A DNA stretch of 64,000 bases from Phascolomyces articulosus (GCA_025677815.1 JAIXMP010000002.1:930001-994000); one strand, 5' to 3'; counted from the stretch's first letter, positions 13,951-26,864 are shown. A program made the numbers and translations. Notes: generated by a model from the sequence alone, not told the origin.

Positions 13951-15316
13951 TGTTGTATTCTTATTGTTTGAAGCAAAGAACAAAAGTTCGAGCTTCAACT
14001 TTTTTTTTATTAAAAGTAAAAAAGAAAAATGCACTGAGTGCAGTCACAGCCCGATTAATGCAATGTTAAATTTTAGTCCACCAAACGAAAAGCTTTAAAC
14101 CTTAGTATCCCACCATATTATTTTACATAAATCCTTTTTTGATGTTACGATCTATAGTTTTTTATAAGTACGTAACTTAACTATTTTAGTTATATGAGAA
14201 AAAAATAAAAGTGATCACATCCATTTCTTCGTTTTGGGGGGGGGTTCATCGATTATTTTGCAAGTTCAACGTGAATTGTTATTCAACTCATCAAGAACAG
14301 CTAGTACTGATAAGATGGATACTAGTACCAATATTTAAACCAACCTGATAGAATATAAAATCGATCATCATTTTTGTTTATAGAATTATTATCGACATAA
14401 TCATATATAAAATAGTATTATATAGGTTAGTTTATATAATCAACTGATATATATATCATCAAGACGATATATTTAACCATCTTTTTATCAAGAAAAGCAT
14501 ATAAACAAATAAAAAGGTGTCTGAGTATTATATTCCTGTCATATTATGATTCAGTATTATAAAATAAAAGAATGGCACATGCTGTTACTATAATTATTCG
14601 TAGTATACAGCAGTTGTTTTATACAAAAAGGTGTCAATGACGTATCTAAAGTGCCTTGCAGAAATGTTTGGAAGTGTTTGAAGAATAAAACATAATATAC
14701 ATCAATATGATCACTCTTCTTCTCCGACTTGAACAACTCATTAACGTGCTTTTAATATTATATCAATATACCTATGTCGATCTACAATAGATAAGTGAAT
14801 TTGATGTTTTTGTTGATACGTAATAATGCTGTAATAGATACAACAAAATTACCATGTATAGAATGAACCGACGACGAGATGATCTTTTGTTATCATCATC
14901 GTGTGATTATTTATACCAATCAAGTATCATCATTTTCATTATCTTCTATCAATGCTGTATGTTGATATATCAAACCATACATTCATCCCGCGGAACTGGT
15001 TTTTGTAAGAAAGGGTTATACATTAGAGATTGGGGGGGTGACCTTAGTAAGAAAAGTGCGTGTATGTGGCAGGGTTCATTCTTTGGCTTCCTCGGAACTA
15101 ACTTTGTTGATAGATTATAAAAAAAAAATATCCTGTTTTGTTCCATAAACAGTAGTGAACACCAACCACAATTTATGAATGTATTTAAACGACTCGATTA
15201 TTATTATTCTGAAATATATACGATATTAAAAAAGCAAGATTAGATTCTCCCCCAACAAACATTATATATAAGATATTATGCATTATTATATCTATTACCA
15301 CCTCCTCACTTGTTTG

Positions 15317-15343
<27 letters not shown>
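15317..15343. repeat. (TA)n microsatellite
   Basis: Uninterrupted TA dinucleotide run of about 13 units, in the trehalase upstream region, seen directly in the sequence. Confidence 0.9.
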
Positions 15344-15347
<4 letters not shown>

Positions 15348-15649
15348 GGGGATGTATTGCATTCTAGAACTTTTACATTACATTGAATAATTAGTAGAAT
15401 GATGATTTACACTATTAATAAACGGCAACTATATATAAAAACATGATGTAAAAGAAAAGAAATCAACAAAATGAGTCTTTGTTATTGTTGGGGGGATTTA
15501 AAGATGAAAGGGAGTGAAGGGTTGAATTGGAACCAATGACAACTGGTTTTTTTTACATATAAAAAAAGTTTTACTAAATTGAATCAAAAGCTTTTTTTTT
15601 TTATTTCAATATAAAAAATAGAAAGAGAGAAAGAGATTGCCTTTGCATA

Positions 15650-15730
15650 CTTCTTTCCTTTTCTCCCCTTTTTTTTTTATTTTATTCTTTTAACTATACC
15701 TCTTTATCATCATCATCATCATCATCTGTT
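15650..15730 (+). promoter_or_regulatory. Pyrimidine-rich leader of the trehalase gene with a CCCCT box
   Basis: A strongly C/T-rich stretch just before the trehalase ATG at 15752. It includes CTCCCCTTTT at about 15662, which contains CCCCT, the reverse of the stress-response element AGGGG, and ends in a (TCA)n run. Pyrimidine tracts are common at fungal transcription starts. Stress control of neutral trehalase through such elements is known in yeast; applying it here is inference from a five-base match. Confidence 0.3.
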
Positions 15731-15751
15731 TTATAATAGAAATAAAATAAA

Positions 15752-18492
15752 ATGCAATCAACAATACATGTAACTTCAGATTATGAACAAGTGGATGCTC
15801 ATGCACCGTCCAGCACATATTATACAACCGGATTAAATGCCGGAGGTGTAATCGGAAGACTTAAAACCTATACTGTATGTGTACTTTTTTTTTAGTATTA
15901 ACCCTGTTCATATCCTTTTATTCACCCGTCTATAACTCAAATATGAATCTATTCAGGGCCAGCGATATAATGATTCTCCCGTTCCACCACGTAAAAGAAG
16001 AGCTTCACATGGTATATTTATTTTTCAATAAGAACAAAAGAGAGAGTAATACTAACCAATAACATTTATTATTTTAGACGATAAAAGTAAAGCCCAAAAA
16101 TTCCTCATTGACGTTCAAGAAACTCAACGCATCTTGATGGAACAAGAAGATACAGATGGCGATTACCAAATCACAGTCAATGATCTCGGTCCAAAATCTT
16201 TTTCTGTTGGGACTGCAGATTCAGGTGGTTATCGCAAGATTGATATTCGTGGAACCTACATGTTATCAAACCTCTTGCAGGAACTTGCATTAGCCAAGGA
16301 TTATGGTCGTAAGCATATCGTTTTAGATGAAGCTCGACTGAATGAAAATCCAGTGGATAGATTATCTCGTATGATTCGACATAATTTTTGGCAAGGTTTA
16401 ACACGACGAATTGATGCAGACGGACTTGAACTGATCTGTGCTGATACCAAGAATCGTTCTGCAAACCACAATCCACGTATCTACATTCCTCATGGAGAGG
16501 ATGCTGTCTTTGATTATTACAAGCATGTGGCTGAGACCCGTAAACATTTGAAACTCGACGTGCAGCTCCTGCCCAAGAATATTACGCCTGAATACGTCAA
16601 GAGTATTAATGATCGGCCCGGTATTCTTGCCTTGGCCATGCGTGAAAAAAGAAATACTTTAGTCGGTGTTCCCTTTGTTGTTCCTGGTGGTCGTTTCAAT
16701 GAAATGTATGGCTGGGATTCTTACTTTGAAACCTTGGGTCTCTTGATTGACGATCGAGTCGATTTGGCTCATGATATGGTGGATAATTTTGTATATCAAA
16801 TCAAACACTATGGCAAAATTTTGAATGCCAACCGTTCTTATTATCTATCCCGTTCGCAACCTCCTTTTTTGACCGATATGGCATTACGTGTATTTGAACA
16901 TGAATCGCCGGCCCATCCTGAAGATAGTAAAGCATGGCTGCGTCAAGTCCTTCAAGCTGCCATCAAGGAGTATCATACTGTATGGATGGCCTCACCACGT
17001 CTGGACCCAAAAACACAATTATCACGATTTCGACCAGATGGTATAGGTATTCCACCGGAAACGGAGGCATCTCATTTTGACCACGTTATAGAACCTTACG
17101 CACAAAAATTGGGCATCTCCATTGTCGATTATATGCAACAGTATAATGACGGTGAAATCAAGGAGCCTCTATTAGACGAGTACTTTTTACATGATCGTGC
17201 TGTACGCGAATCAGGACATGACACTACCTACCGTTTTGAAAAATTGTGTGCTAATTTGGCTACAGTTGATTTGAATACCTTATTATACAAGTACGAAGTA
17301 GACATTGCTTATGCTATTCGAAATATATTAAATGATGATGGTGAGGGACTGTTGGACTATGATGGTGTCAAACAGTGTGCAGTGGATTGGGAGGAACGAG
17401 CTCGATTACGTCAAGAACGTATTGACAAGTACTTGTGGAATGAAGAAAAGAGTTTATACTATGATTATGACACTGTCAAGGAAGAACAAACAAAGTATGA
17501 ATCAGTCACTGCATTTTGGACCATGTGGGCTGGTTGTGCAAGTAAAGCACAGGCTATAAAAATGACTAAGAATTCATTACAAAAGTTCGAGGTTTTGGGT
17601 GGACTTGTATCTGGTACAGAGGATTCACGAGGCGCAATTACGCTTGATCGGCCCAATCGACAATGGGACTTTCCTTACGGTTGGGCACCCCATCAAATCA
17701 TGGCTTGGCGTGCGTTTAAAAATTATGGAATGCAAGATGTGGCTTCTCGTTTGGCTTATCGTTGGCTCTACACGTAAGTTTATTGTTTTAGTTGTCCCAT
17801 TGATATAAATTGAAGTAGTGCAATAAAGGAACGGAAAGTAAGAGTAATATTAAGAAGTTGAAAGCTTAACCAATCCATTTTTGTTCTTTTGTTCTGAATA
17901 GAATTACAAAATCATTTGTTGATTTTAATGGAGTGGTCCCTGAAAAATATGGTAAATACAACCATTGAAACCAAAACAATTCATACTCAAATGTGTTATT
18001 CCTGGGGGTCGGGCGAAAAGGATAAACATGAAAGAAGAGGCGCAGGAATTTATAAAAATAATAATTTTGTTATTAGATGTTGTTGGTATGACACACAAAG
18101 TTCAAGTTGAATACGGAAATGTGGGTACTGATTTCAAGTTTGTACCACGCGAAGGATTTGGTTGGATGAATGCATCTTACCAGATTGGTCTGACGATCAT
18201 CAATACCCAAATGCGCCGCGCTCTTGGCACATGCACAAGTCCAGATCTATTTTTTGAGCGTGCACTCAAGAGACAAAATATGTTCAATGAAACACATCTT
18301 CGACGACGTAAATCATCAGAAGCAGCAGCTAAGAAATTCACTCGTAATGGCAGTGTAATTGCTGCTGTTACTCGTATTGGCGCTGAATCAGGAATTGGCG
18401 GATCTAATACACCAGCAACATCACCTATCAATTTTGTTGAGCTTACTGAACCAGAATCGCTTCCGAATAGTTTTAATCACCTAAACATCTAG
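15752..18492 (+). CDS. NTH1: Neutral trehalase with PKA site and calcium-binding loop
   Basis: Cytosolic glycoside hydrolase family 37 enzyme splitting trehalose into two glucose, used in stress recovery and spore germination. Exons: 15752-15874, 15957-16011, 16078-17773, 17902-17951, 18077-18492; 779 aa. A PKA site RKRRAS (Ser58) is followed by a Ca-binding loop [12 protein letters not shown] at residues 84-95; both mark the regulated neutral class and are absent from acid trehalases. Trehalase signatures [15 protein letters not shown] (about 263) and [12 protein letters not shown] (about 588) are intact, as is [19 protein letters not shown] near the end. No signal peptide is seen. The C-terminal extension carries a second basic Ser cluster, RRRKSSE, a possible extra phosphorylation site. 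The 50-nt exon 4 joins VVPEKY to DVVGMTHK; without it the frame stops. Activation by cAMP-PKA and 14-3-3 is known in yeast and inferred here. Confidence 0.97.
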
Positions 18493-19779
18493 ACGACAAT
18501 GACAGTAATAGCACATTGCTACTGATCATTGTGTTATGAAAAAAATTCTGATCCAGCATTACCTCTTTGGCCAAATTTTATTTACTTTTCGTTTCTTTAT
18601 ATCCACTCATCGAATCATATCAAAGTTTCAACTCGAATTCGGACCAATTTTACAGCCTCTCTATTTTTCCGCATACCTTAGTACAACAGGCTAGATATAT
18701 ATATCCATAACATACAGCTATATTTCTCGATTGACCATACCTGTCCTCCATAATGTATACAACCATGATTGACCCACCCCTATCATCAAACATTCTTATA
18801 TAAACACTCTTCAAAGATAAACTGACTTTTTTTAGTTTAAATAAAACTGTACACGAATATAAACATGCAATAATACTACCTATATCTTCAACAGAAGAAT
18901 AAAAAAAACTATTTTGCTAGCTATTTGTTACATATATTTATTCATGATGCAATCAATTGTTCACGTTTACGTATAAAAAATACCTTGGATTTTCATAAAT
19001 ACGTATAGCATAAGCCCATTACCATATTTTTATATAGTTTATAACCTTTAGATACTTTCTTCAATACTTTGCACATTACATAATATTTAACCCGATTATA
19101 TAAAATATTGTGCCGCCGTTCCCATACATCTAGAACATTTATAGTCCCAGCCAAGAAAGTATTGTCTTTGATATCATATATAACAGCGGAGGATCGTCTC
19201 TGTTAAAGAGCAATGCATGAATTCAAAACGAAGGAATATAATCTGGTACTTGTCATTAACATCATGCTAATAAATCTTTTTATATAAAAAGAATACAGAA
19301 ATGAATATCCGAGAGGTATATATTTGTGAAAGAAGGAGTGTATAGTTACTCTGGGAAAAGGTCACCGGCTAGTATGTATTATTCATGCAGGAACAGAAAA
19401 AACATGCTAAAATAATAGGGAGTTTGTTGCAGTGTAAGAAGGAAGAGGCTAAAAAACCAAGGAAGGAGAAGTATTTTTTTTTTTTTGCATCTGCTCCTAT
19501 TATATATAAAATAAACTTATCCAACGTAAGAAGAGCAAGCTACCTCTACAACAAATACGTCCTCCGTATTTGACATAATACTTTTGTGTATTTTTCTCCA
19601 TATATACAAACTATATATCTACCTTTAAATCTCCTTCCATTGTCTCCTAATCAACGAGAATACATCATAAATCCCTTTCTTTCAGAAGAAAAAAAAAACT
19701 ACATTTGATTACAACTTGTTACGAAGTAAGATATATTTTTCTCTCTTTTTTATTTACTTTTTTCATAACAGCCTAAAAA
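18493..19779. other. Intergenic region between trehalase and chitin deacetylase
   Basis: About 1.3 kb of A+T-rich DNA with the trehalase 3' end and the upstream region of the next gene. There is a TCC/CTT-rich stretch just before the chitin deacetylase start. The 62-codon open frame at 19385-19573 is not supported by any recognisable family. Confidence 0.5.
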
Positions 19780-21986
19780 ATGCGCATATCTCCACACCAT
19801 CTGTTTACAACAGAAATCACATTTACGTTAATTCTCTTTTTACTCAAAGACACTGTAATAGCACAACAAGAAGGTGCTTCGGTATCTTCTGGTTCTAATG
19901 TTGGTGGTAAATCATATAACTGTGATCCAAATACGTGTCAAGTTTCCAAAGATTGTCTCTGTGCATCCAAGAATCCGCCTAATAACCTGTTACCACAGGA
20001 TACTCCGTAAATATCACATACAAATTACAATTACATATCTTATGTGTGCTTTGCTCTGATATTTCTAACAATCCTTTCCTTATTAATAATACAATAGTCA
20101 ATTTGTTACAATCACCTTTGATGATTCTGTACAGCCTACATTAATTGAAACTGCATATGATTTGTTGAATGTCACGTATGTATATATACATATATATATA
20201 TATCCTCATGTTGATCATGAAGTATACCACAATAGATAACCAAAATTGTTATTTATATTATTACTAGAAACCCGAATGGATGCCCTGCAAGAGGAACTTG
20301 GTAAGATAAGTTCACATATACTCCATAACTAGTAGAAAGAAAAAAAGGTTTATTGTCTCATACGTATCGTCACGTTATTATTCTAAATTATAAATCAAAA
20401 TACGTTGGTAACATATGGTTCAGGTTTGCCTCAATGCAATATACTGACTTTTCGCTTGTTCAAGAATGGTATTCTGCCGGCCATGAAGTAGCCGAGTAAG
20501 AAAAAAAAAAATAGCTATAAATGCTCAGCATTATTTGAAAACAGCTCTTAACGTCATCAAGCATGGCACTCCACGTACTTAATTATATACCCTTTTTATT
20601 TCATCTAATATTTTATATGCGTACTTACACAGTCATACATTTACTCACGTTGGAAATCCATCTGAGAGTAAGTTCTCCTTTACATATATCCTACGTACTA
20701 CTTATCATAGAGTCAACATTATATATCATTAAACATAATAATAATGGATATGTACAATCTATAATTATTATATATAGGTGAGATAACAAGCTGTCGTACG
20801 ATGCTAAATTCGTATAGTGGTATCCCTAATGGAAAAATCCAAGGATTCCGGGCTCCATTCTTAAACTTTACGAGCAGTACACTGAACAGTTTGAAAAAAT
20901 TGGGATTCACCTACGATTCCAGTGCAAGTGCTATACCTGATGATGCTTATTGGCCCTATACACTAGATCATGGTATGGCTAATAACTGCTGGTCGGGGAT
21001 ATGTGATATACAAATCCCCGGCCTATGGGAGATTCCTATGTACGCCGTACCGGATGCTACTGGCATTCCACAATTAATGGATGTATATATGGCTGGTTCG
21101 CCTGAAGATGTGTCAAAGTGGAGTACTGCTGCATTTGATAATCATTACAATGGTGGTAGACAACCGTTTGGAATTTATATTCATCCTAGTAAAGTTATCC
21201 CTTTCAATAGATATATCAAAATAATTGGATGATAATGAGATATTAGGAAATTTACACCTTATACTTTGTTATATAGCTCATTTAACTGCTTATCCTGGAT
21301 TGCCAGATCCAAAACCTAAGTTGGATGGTTTAATTTCATTTATCAAGTCAATTGCCAGTAAACAAGATGTATGGTTTGTTACTAACCAACAGTTATTGCA
21401 ATGGATGAAAAATCCAGTCAAAGTATCTGAATTAAAGGATCAAGACTACCTCAAATGTCAACAACCCGTCATTAACAAAGAAATTTGTAATGGCCTTGAT
21501 GATAATGGCAATGGTCAAATTGATGAAGAATTAACAAATAATTGTAATTTTGGGGCAACCACTTTCAAGACATGCTTCAATTGTCCAGGTACAGCACCTA
21601 CATTGGATAATCCTACACCAGCTTCATCAGTTCAGAATGGAACTGCTGGATATCGGTATCCAATACCCGACAATTGCGAGTAAGTTTGACATTACATTGA
21701 GAAATGAAAACATGGTCATATGCAAAGGATATTAAGCAAGCAAGCAAAATGCAAAACTGTTTTTTTATTTATTTTATTATAATCTAATAGTACACAATGG
21801 TGGGATCCTGTTCAGAATACATGTCTCTGTACATCATCTGACTGTCAATATAAAGATACTGCATTGCCTTTCAGTACAACTGGTTCAGGTGGTAAAGATG
21901 GTTCAGAGAGTTCAGCCAGTGTATCATCGATTGCACAATCGACTGCTTATATCGCTTTAGCCACTTCGATGTATGCATGGCTCTAA
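19780..21986 (+). CDS. Secreted chitin deacetylase (NodB fold), probably GPI-anchored
   Basis: Carbohydrate esterase family 4 enzyme; it likely converts nascent chitin to chitosan at the cell wall, chitosan being a major wall polymer in Mucorales. Exons: 19780-20006, 20098-20175, 20268-20300, 20424-20495, 20633-20667, 20778-21188, 21277-21679, 21791-21986; 484 aa. A hydrophobic signal peptide ends near residue 28 (VIA-QQ). Catalytic motifs are TFDD (Asp84/Asp85), the zinc-binding HTFTH at 138-142, RAPF at 173 and YIHPTHL. After the catalytic domain comes CNGLDDNGNGQIDEE from Cys356, resembling the MopE-type metal-binding motif. A Cys-rich stretch (CLCTSSDC) and a Ser-rich tail follow, ending in a short hydrophobic segment (AYIALATSMYAWL) that fits a GPI signal. 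The exact sugar substrate is inferred from the family. Confidence 0.93.
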
Positions 21987-22190
21987 TAATATCAATATCA
22001 ATCTGACTTTATTTTGCCATTCATAGAATGCAGCAAAAGAAACCAATTTATCCATAAATTATAAATAAACAGTAAAAGAAAAGAGAAATATTTTTAATGA
22101 TAATAGTAATAATAATATATAAGGAGCAGGCAGAATATGTATGTACAAGAAAAAAAAAGAGAGGATATGATTGGGAATACACTGTCAACT

Positions 22191-22944
22191 TTAATGGGCT
22201 GCTGCAGCTGGAGGAGGTGAAGCCATTGTCACCTTTTCATCCTCTTGATTATTATTGACTGGTTTAGGTGGTTCAGTTTGAACCGATGCTTCAGTACCTA
22301 CACGGATCGATGATGGGCCATGGGCACTCAATACATGTTGTGGTCCAGGAATATCATTATACATATCCACCGCTTGTCGATAATATGTACGTGCTGGTAA
22401 ATGCCAATAATGGTCCAAATCGTCCACAACATCACCAAGTTTCACACCACTTGTTGACACAAGTCTGTACATTGTCATGATATCGTTATCTTTACTATCC
22501 AACTTGGGACGAATTTCAACCTTGACTCGTTCATTCACATAGTCACTCACAAAAAACGACTTAAAATAGTTGGCGTAAGTTTGCTCGGAGTCATGTAAGT
22601 ATTGCAAATCGATAATGATTTCAGTTGGGTGTTGGAATGGCGCAGGACGGCCGTCGGCGAATAAGTTGTATTCAATGACAAGGTTAGCATGTTGGCGCAT
22701 CCAATCCAGGATTTCCTTACGAGTACCATAAAAGACAAATCGTGAGGTATTACCAGAGCTGGTAAGAGAAAGTTTATCATGAAGCATGGGCGGGGCCACT
22801 ACTCGACCGGGAATGGTCTCTATATTTAAGAGAAGATATATAGTTGAAGCGATTATATATTTTTTACCTCTCAGCAATATTTTGTTGTTTAAAAGAATGA
22901 ACTCGTTTTTATTTACCCATTTCATAACCATAAGTAAATGTCAT
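22191..22944 (-). CDS. Unrecognised 218-aa protein
   Basis: I do not recognise this family. Two exons on the minus strand, 22944-22917 and 22819-22191, join at ATGG|AG in phase to give a protein starting MTFTYGYEMETIPGRVV. The body (about residues 20-170) is charged and globular-looking, with FVFYGTRKEILDWMRQ and VSDYVNERVKVEIRPK. The last about 45 residues are Pro/Ala/Gln-rich and end PPPAAAAH. No signal peptide, membrane segment or zinc site is seen. It lies tail-to-tail with the chitin deacetylase and upstream of the metalloprotease in the same orientation. Codon use and the clean intron argue that it is real. Confidence 0.75.
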
Positions 22945-23126
22945 TGTTAAAAGATTCTTTTTCTTTGTGTTTGATTGGTAAAAGTTAAAGAAGAGAAAAA
23001 GAAGAGAGAAAGGTGGAGTAAAATAGAAATGTAAGAATAAGGTAAAAAACGTGTGACTCTTGAACAAAATGCCGATTTTCCATTGTTTCCAAAGAATTTT
23101 TTTTATGCTGTAAATAATTTATAGTA

Positions 23127-25365
23127 TCATGCTGAGCATTTTTGATAAAATATCCCCAGTTGATCCATCCAACCTGCTGCTGAACCATACATCCCAACTA
23201 ATTGATATCCAGCAGGTGCTTCGACTATATGCATCCCTCCACCATGTCCTCCAAACCAAGGGCTTTTACGTCCAGTAGTAGTCTTGATTTGCAATCCATC
23301 TACCCAAGCGCCACTACGTACAGCAAAACCTGACACAAATTCGCCATGCTGCTGCATGTAAAACTCGCTACACCCTCCGCCTCTCTTTCCAATTAAAGTT
23401 TCAGACCCGTCGGACCAGCGAAACACCAATCCGTCCAAAAATGATCCATGATGCACTCGAACACAAGTGAGCTGTTTTTGCTGTGATGGGTTAAACACCG
23501 CCACAGATTCTGTCCCGCCCAGGCCCTTATGTCCAAATCCATCACTCTTGACAACAGCACCTTTTATTCCTGGTAAATGTACAACATGATCACGCAGGAA
23601 AGTGTCAACGTCGTCAATGGATTCCGTCTGTTGGTTTATAGTGGTTGCTTCCAATCTTAAGCGTTCATTGGGTTGACATTGGCATTTTTGTTTTATTTGG
23701 TGAATTGATAGTAAGATTCTTTTGGGCTGTTGCCTGTTTTCAGTATACTCAAAGTGAGTACGATAATGTCCATTTACAATAAGTTCAATCATAGAGAAAC
23801 CTGCTGGTGCTGATAATTCAATATGTTCATGGTCCAAAGGGATAAAGGATGGACTGATAGGATGAGGTGTATCAAAAAATCCGTCGGAAGGAATACGGAA
23901 GGCTGGATGAAATCGTAGTCGTACAATATCAACTCGGTGCCTGTAGTAAGATTTGTTTTTTCAGATATCTCTGTTCCCTATTTTTTTCTTCCTCTAAAAG
24001 TTTGTTCTAAGCTATTCCATTAATAGTAAAACCTACCAATGTGACCCAGCTTCATCTTCTGGTGGAATTGGTGCTATTCCAGGTTCTTTGGCAACAAATG
24101 TTCGATTCCAATTATTATACCCACGACTCATAATACCTGATGCTGTATGTGATAATGTATATGCATGTCCAACTTCATGCAACTATTGTGTTTTTACACA
24201 TGCATAATATTGTTAATTTTTCATCCTTTTTTTTGTGTCAATTAGACTTTAGTTATATAAATACCATAGCACCCATGCCAATATTCAAAGCGCGCCACCA
24301 TTGTCCTGATTCATTAGCATCATTTGCAACATAACGTGTATCTGTTGGTGTTGTATTCATCATGCATGGAACAATTTCTTCAATATTGCGGGGCCACGCA
24401 TGTGTAAGATGTGATCCAAATATACCCAAAGAACGATTACCTCCACCTCCACCTAAAGCAGCATGAGCCAGAACTGTTTTTTGGCCTGTATCCCAATGAG
24501 AATCAAGAATCAGTCCAGCTACACAGCAGGGCTGCTTTCCAAACCTAGGATGATCAGCCAAGTCATCAAGGAAAAATGAAAACAAACTTGGTACCTGGTC
24601 GTCACGACTTGGACTTTGCTGCGCTCGCCTCACATCCCGAATTTCTTTTAAAGTATGTTTGGAACGAATGATATGTACCTCTGCCGTTTGTCGCGTCACG
24701 CAATTTTGTTCTTGGGAGGATACTGTATCGGGTAACCATGATTCATCCAATCGAAAAGTACGTCGACCCATACCATTCCGATGCATTTGCTCGGCGCAAA
24801 AAGCTTGCCACATATATCCTGCCATACGTAATTTTTCTATAGCAATGGATAGTGTATTTTCATGGCGTTTTTCTGGTGGAACATCGAATACTCCTGGGGA
24901 GTCTTTAGCAATAAATATGCATAAGAATAGTGGTGGATTCTGCAATAACGGCATATACTGAACGTGAAAGTGGAGCACAGCTGTTTGTTGAAAAGTGATT
25001 GTAATGGTATTGGGTCCAGGAACTAAATGAACAAGTGCTTTGAAATGAGAATTTACACATGGCCATGACGTGGTTGGGAAACCATTGCATGCAATTGTGA
25101 TAGGAACATCAAAATGAGCATCGCGTAAACCAGCACGTCCATTAAGGAGAAGAAAGCGCTATTTTTGTTTTAAAAAATGAGCTTTCCTGTTTTATTTTAT
25201 GTTGAAGACAATCAAGTCTTTCTAACTATCTTGAAAATAAACACAAACCTGATGTACTATTTCACCGTCATTTACATTGGTTATTTCTATAATTTGATTA
25301 TCGGTTGCAAAGTCAGGACGCTTTGGAATAGGTGGTTTTAACTGCTGTTTCGTCGCAGGAATCAT
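23127..25365 (-). CDS. Putative zinc metalloprotease with jacalin-like C-terminal domain
   Basis: Fungal metallopeptidase resembling yeast YIL108W. Exons on the minus strand: 25365-25249, 25158-24265, 24182-24037, 23940-23127; 656 aa. The zinc motif LHEVGHAYT (HEVGH, His339/Glu340/His343) opens exon 3 and is followed by SHTASGIMSRGYN, a plausible third-ligand and Met-turn region. The N-terminal about 330 residues include a beta-rich part (VHLVPGPNTITITF) and a Gly-rich loop AALGGGGGNRS. The C-terminal about 150 residues carry repeated Gly-rich units (GFGHKGLGGTES, LVFRWSDGSETLIGKRGGG, DGLQIKTTTG) typical of a jacalin-like lectin fold. No signal peptide is seen, so it may act inside the cell. 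Substrate unknown. It shares a 103-bp divergent promoter with TAP42. Confidence 0.9.
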
Positions 25366-25468
25366 TTTGCCAAAATTAGCGGAAGAAACCAAGAGATTTC
25401 ACTATTATTTTGTTGGCTGCAGCCTTTTGCTCCGTATATTTTTTGGCATTCTTTTTATGAATAATACC
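25366..25468. promoter_or_regulatory. Compact bidirectional promoter, metalloprotease/TAP42
   Basis: Only 103 bp separate the metalloprotease ATG (25365, minus) from the proposed TAP42 ATG (25469, plus). Both transcripts must start in this interval or inside each other's leader, so co-regulation is plausible but inferred. Confidence 0.6.
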
Positions 25469-26864
25469 ATGGCATCTCTTGACAATTTATCATTGGGTGA
25501 ACTTTTTACTTCTGGTCAAGCGTACTTAACTGAACTAGAAGAAACTTCTTTAGCGAGCATCGACCCTGTATACCAATCCAAAGTACATGATGGACGAAGT
25601 CGACTTGAACGAGCTAGCGATCTTGTTCGACAACTGTCAATCTTCAGTTCCAACGAGATTCTGGACGATATTAATACACAAGATTTACGATTTCTTTTGA
25701 TCCCCGTATATCTTGGTGAATTAACCCTAAAAGTAATTGAACCCAATGGAAAACGTAGATCGATTTTGGAAACTGCAAAGGTAGAGTACCGGATGCTGAA
25801 ATAAAAAGAGCTATTTTGGAAGAGACAAAAGAAGAGAAAAAGAAATATACATTTCCAAACCCTATTCTTGATATTGATAGGGTATGAATAATTCTTCTTT
25901 TCTCATTCAAATCTAGACCCATTTTGATTCATTTTTAAGTATTTGTGAAGAGCACCAACTGATGCGCGACGAAGATTTACGAGTATTTAAACATAGACAA
26001 GAAGGAATAGGAGGCAACAGCACCGCAAGTATTCGACTCAACCCTGCACAACAGCGTCAACAAAAAATTGATCAATATAAACGCGAAAAAGCTGCCGAAA
26101 ATCAACTCAAAGAATTACGCGCACAATTAAATACTAACAATGATAACGATAATGACATGAACAATGACCGAGATGATGTTGAACGCGACTGGGTGCTTGC
26201 AGCCATTCAACTGTATATTATCAAGGCTTTGCAGCACTTGCAAGGAATCGATCAGGAGCTAGTCATGGTAAAAGAAATGGAAGCAATGGCAGAAGATCGT
26301 AGACGTATGTCTCCTAGTGGCCAACAACAAGAAGAACCACAGCGTGATCGACGGATACCACCACCCACATGGGGTCATGATAAGCCATTATTGAATAAAC
26401 AAGGACGACCGCTGCAACCATTTGTAATTACCAACAAACGACAAGAACTGAGGGATCAAGTTTTCCGACCTGGGTGGAGTTTGCCAACAATGACTATTGA
26501 TGAATATCTTCAACAAGAAGAAGAACGAGGAAATATTATTAAGGGAGGGTATGCGTTGTTAAACTGATAGGTTATTGGATATGCAGAATATACAGTGCAA
26601 ACATTTTAATTAACGAGGTATACAACAATCTTTAGTGGAAAATCACCACCTGAAAAAGAAGAAATCGATGATAATGATTATGAGGCACTGGATGCAGATA
26701 CAATGAAGAAGCGAGAATGGGATGAGTTTACCGAGGCTAATCCAAAAGGATGGGGTATGTTTTTTTTTGTTTGTCATAACTTTGGAATATAGTTTTTTTC
26801 ATGATATCATACAATTAGTAACTTACACATTTGTATTCTAGGTAATCGTGGAAATAAAGGATAA
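25469..26864 (+). CDS. TAP42: TAP42/alpha4 phosphatase-associated protein
   Basis: Regulatory subunit that binds the catalytic subunits of PP2A-type phosphatases and links them to TOR signalling. Exons: 25469-25780, 25917-26548, 26636-26754, 26842-26864; 361 aa. The helical N-terminal half has the family pattern FLLIPVYLGELTLKV, then AK-THFDSFLSICEEHQL created by the first splice, and RVFKHRQEGIGG. The conserved C-terminal part reads RQELRDQVFRPGWSLPTMTI, DEYLQQEEERG and DADTMKKREWDEFTEANPKG before the short ending GNRGNKG. ATG 25469 has a good context (ACCATGG); another in-frame ATG lies 12 bases upstream at 25457 in a poorer context. The first intron (136 nt) is longer than average. Confidence 0.94.

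Larger units (their letters stand above)
13951..15751. other. Divergent intergenic/promoter region with simple repeats
   Basis: 1.8 kb between the starts of MTR4 (minus) and trehalase (plus). It contains a run of nine G (14236-14244), a (TA)n tract, several T-rich and pyrimidine-rich stretches and a TCA trinucleotide run just before the trehalase start. The 88-codon open frame at 14854-15120 looks like a chance frame. Confidence 0.5.
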
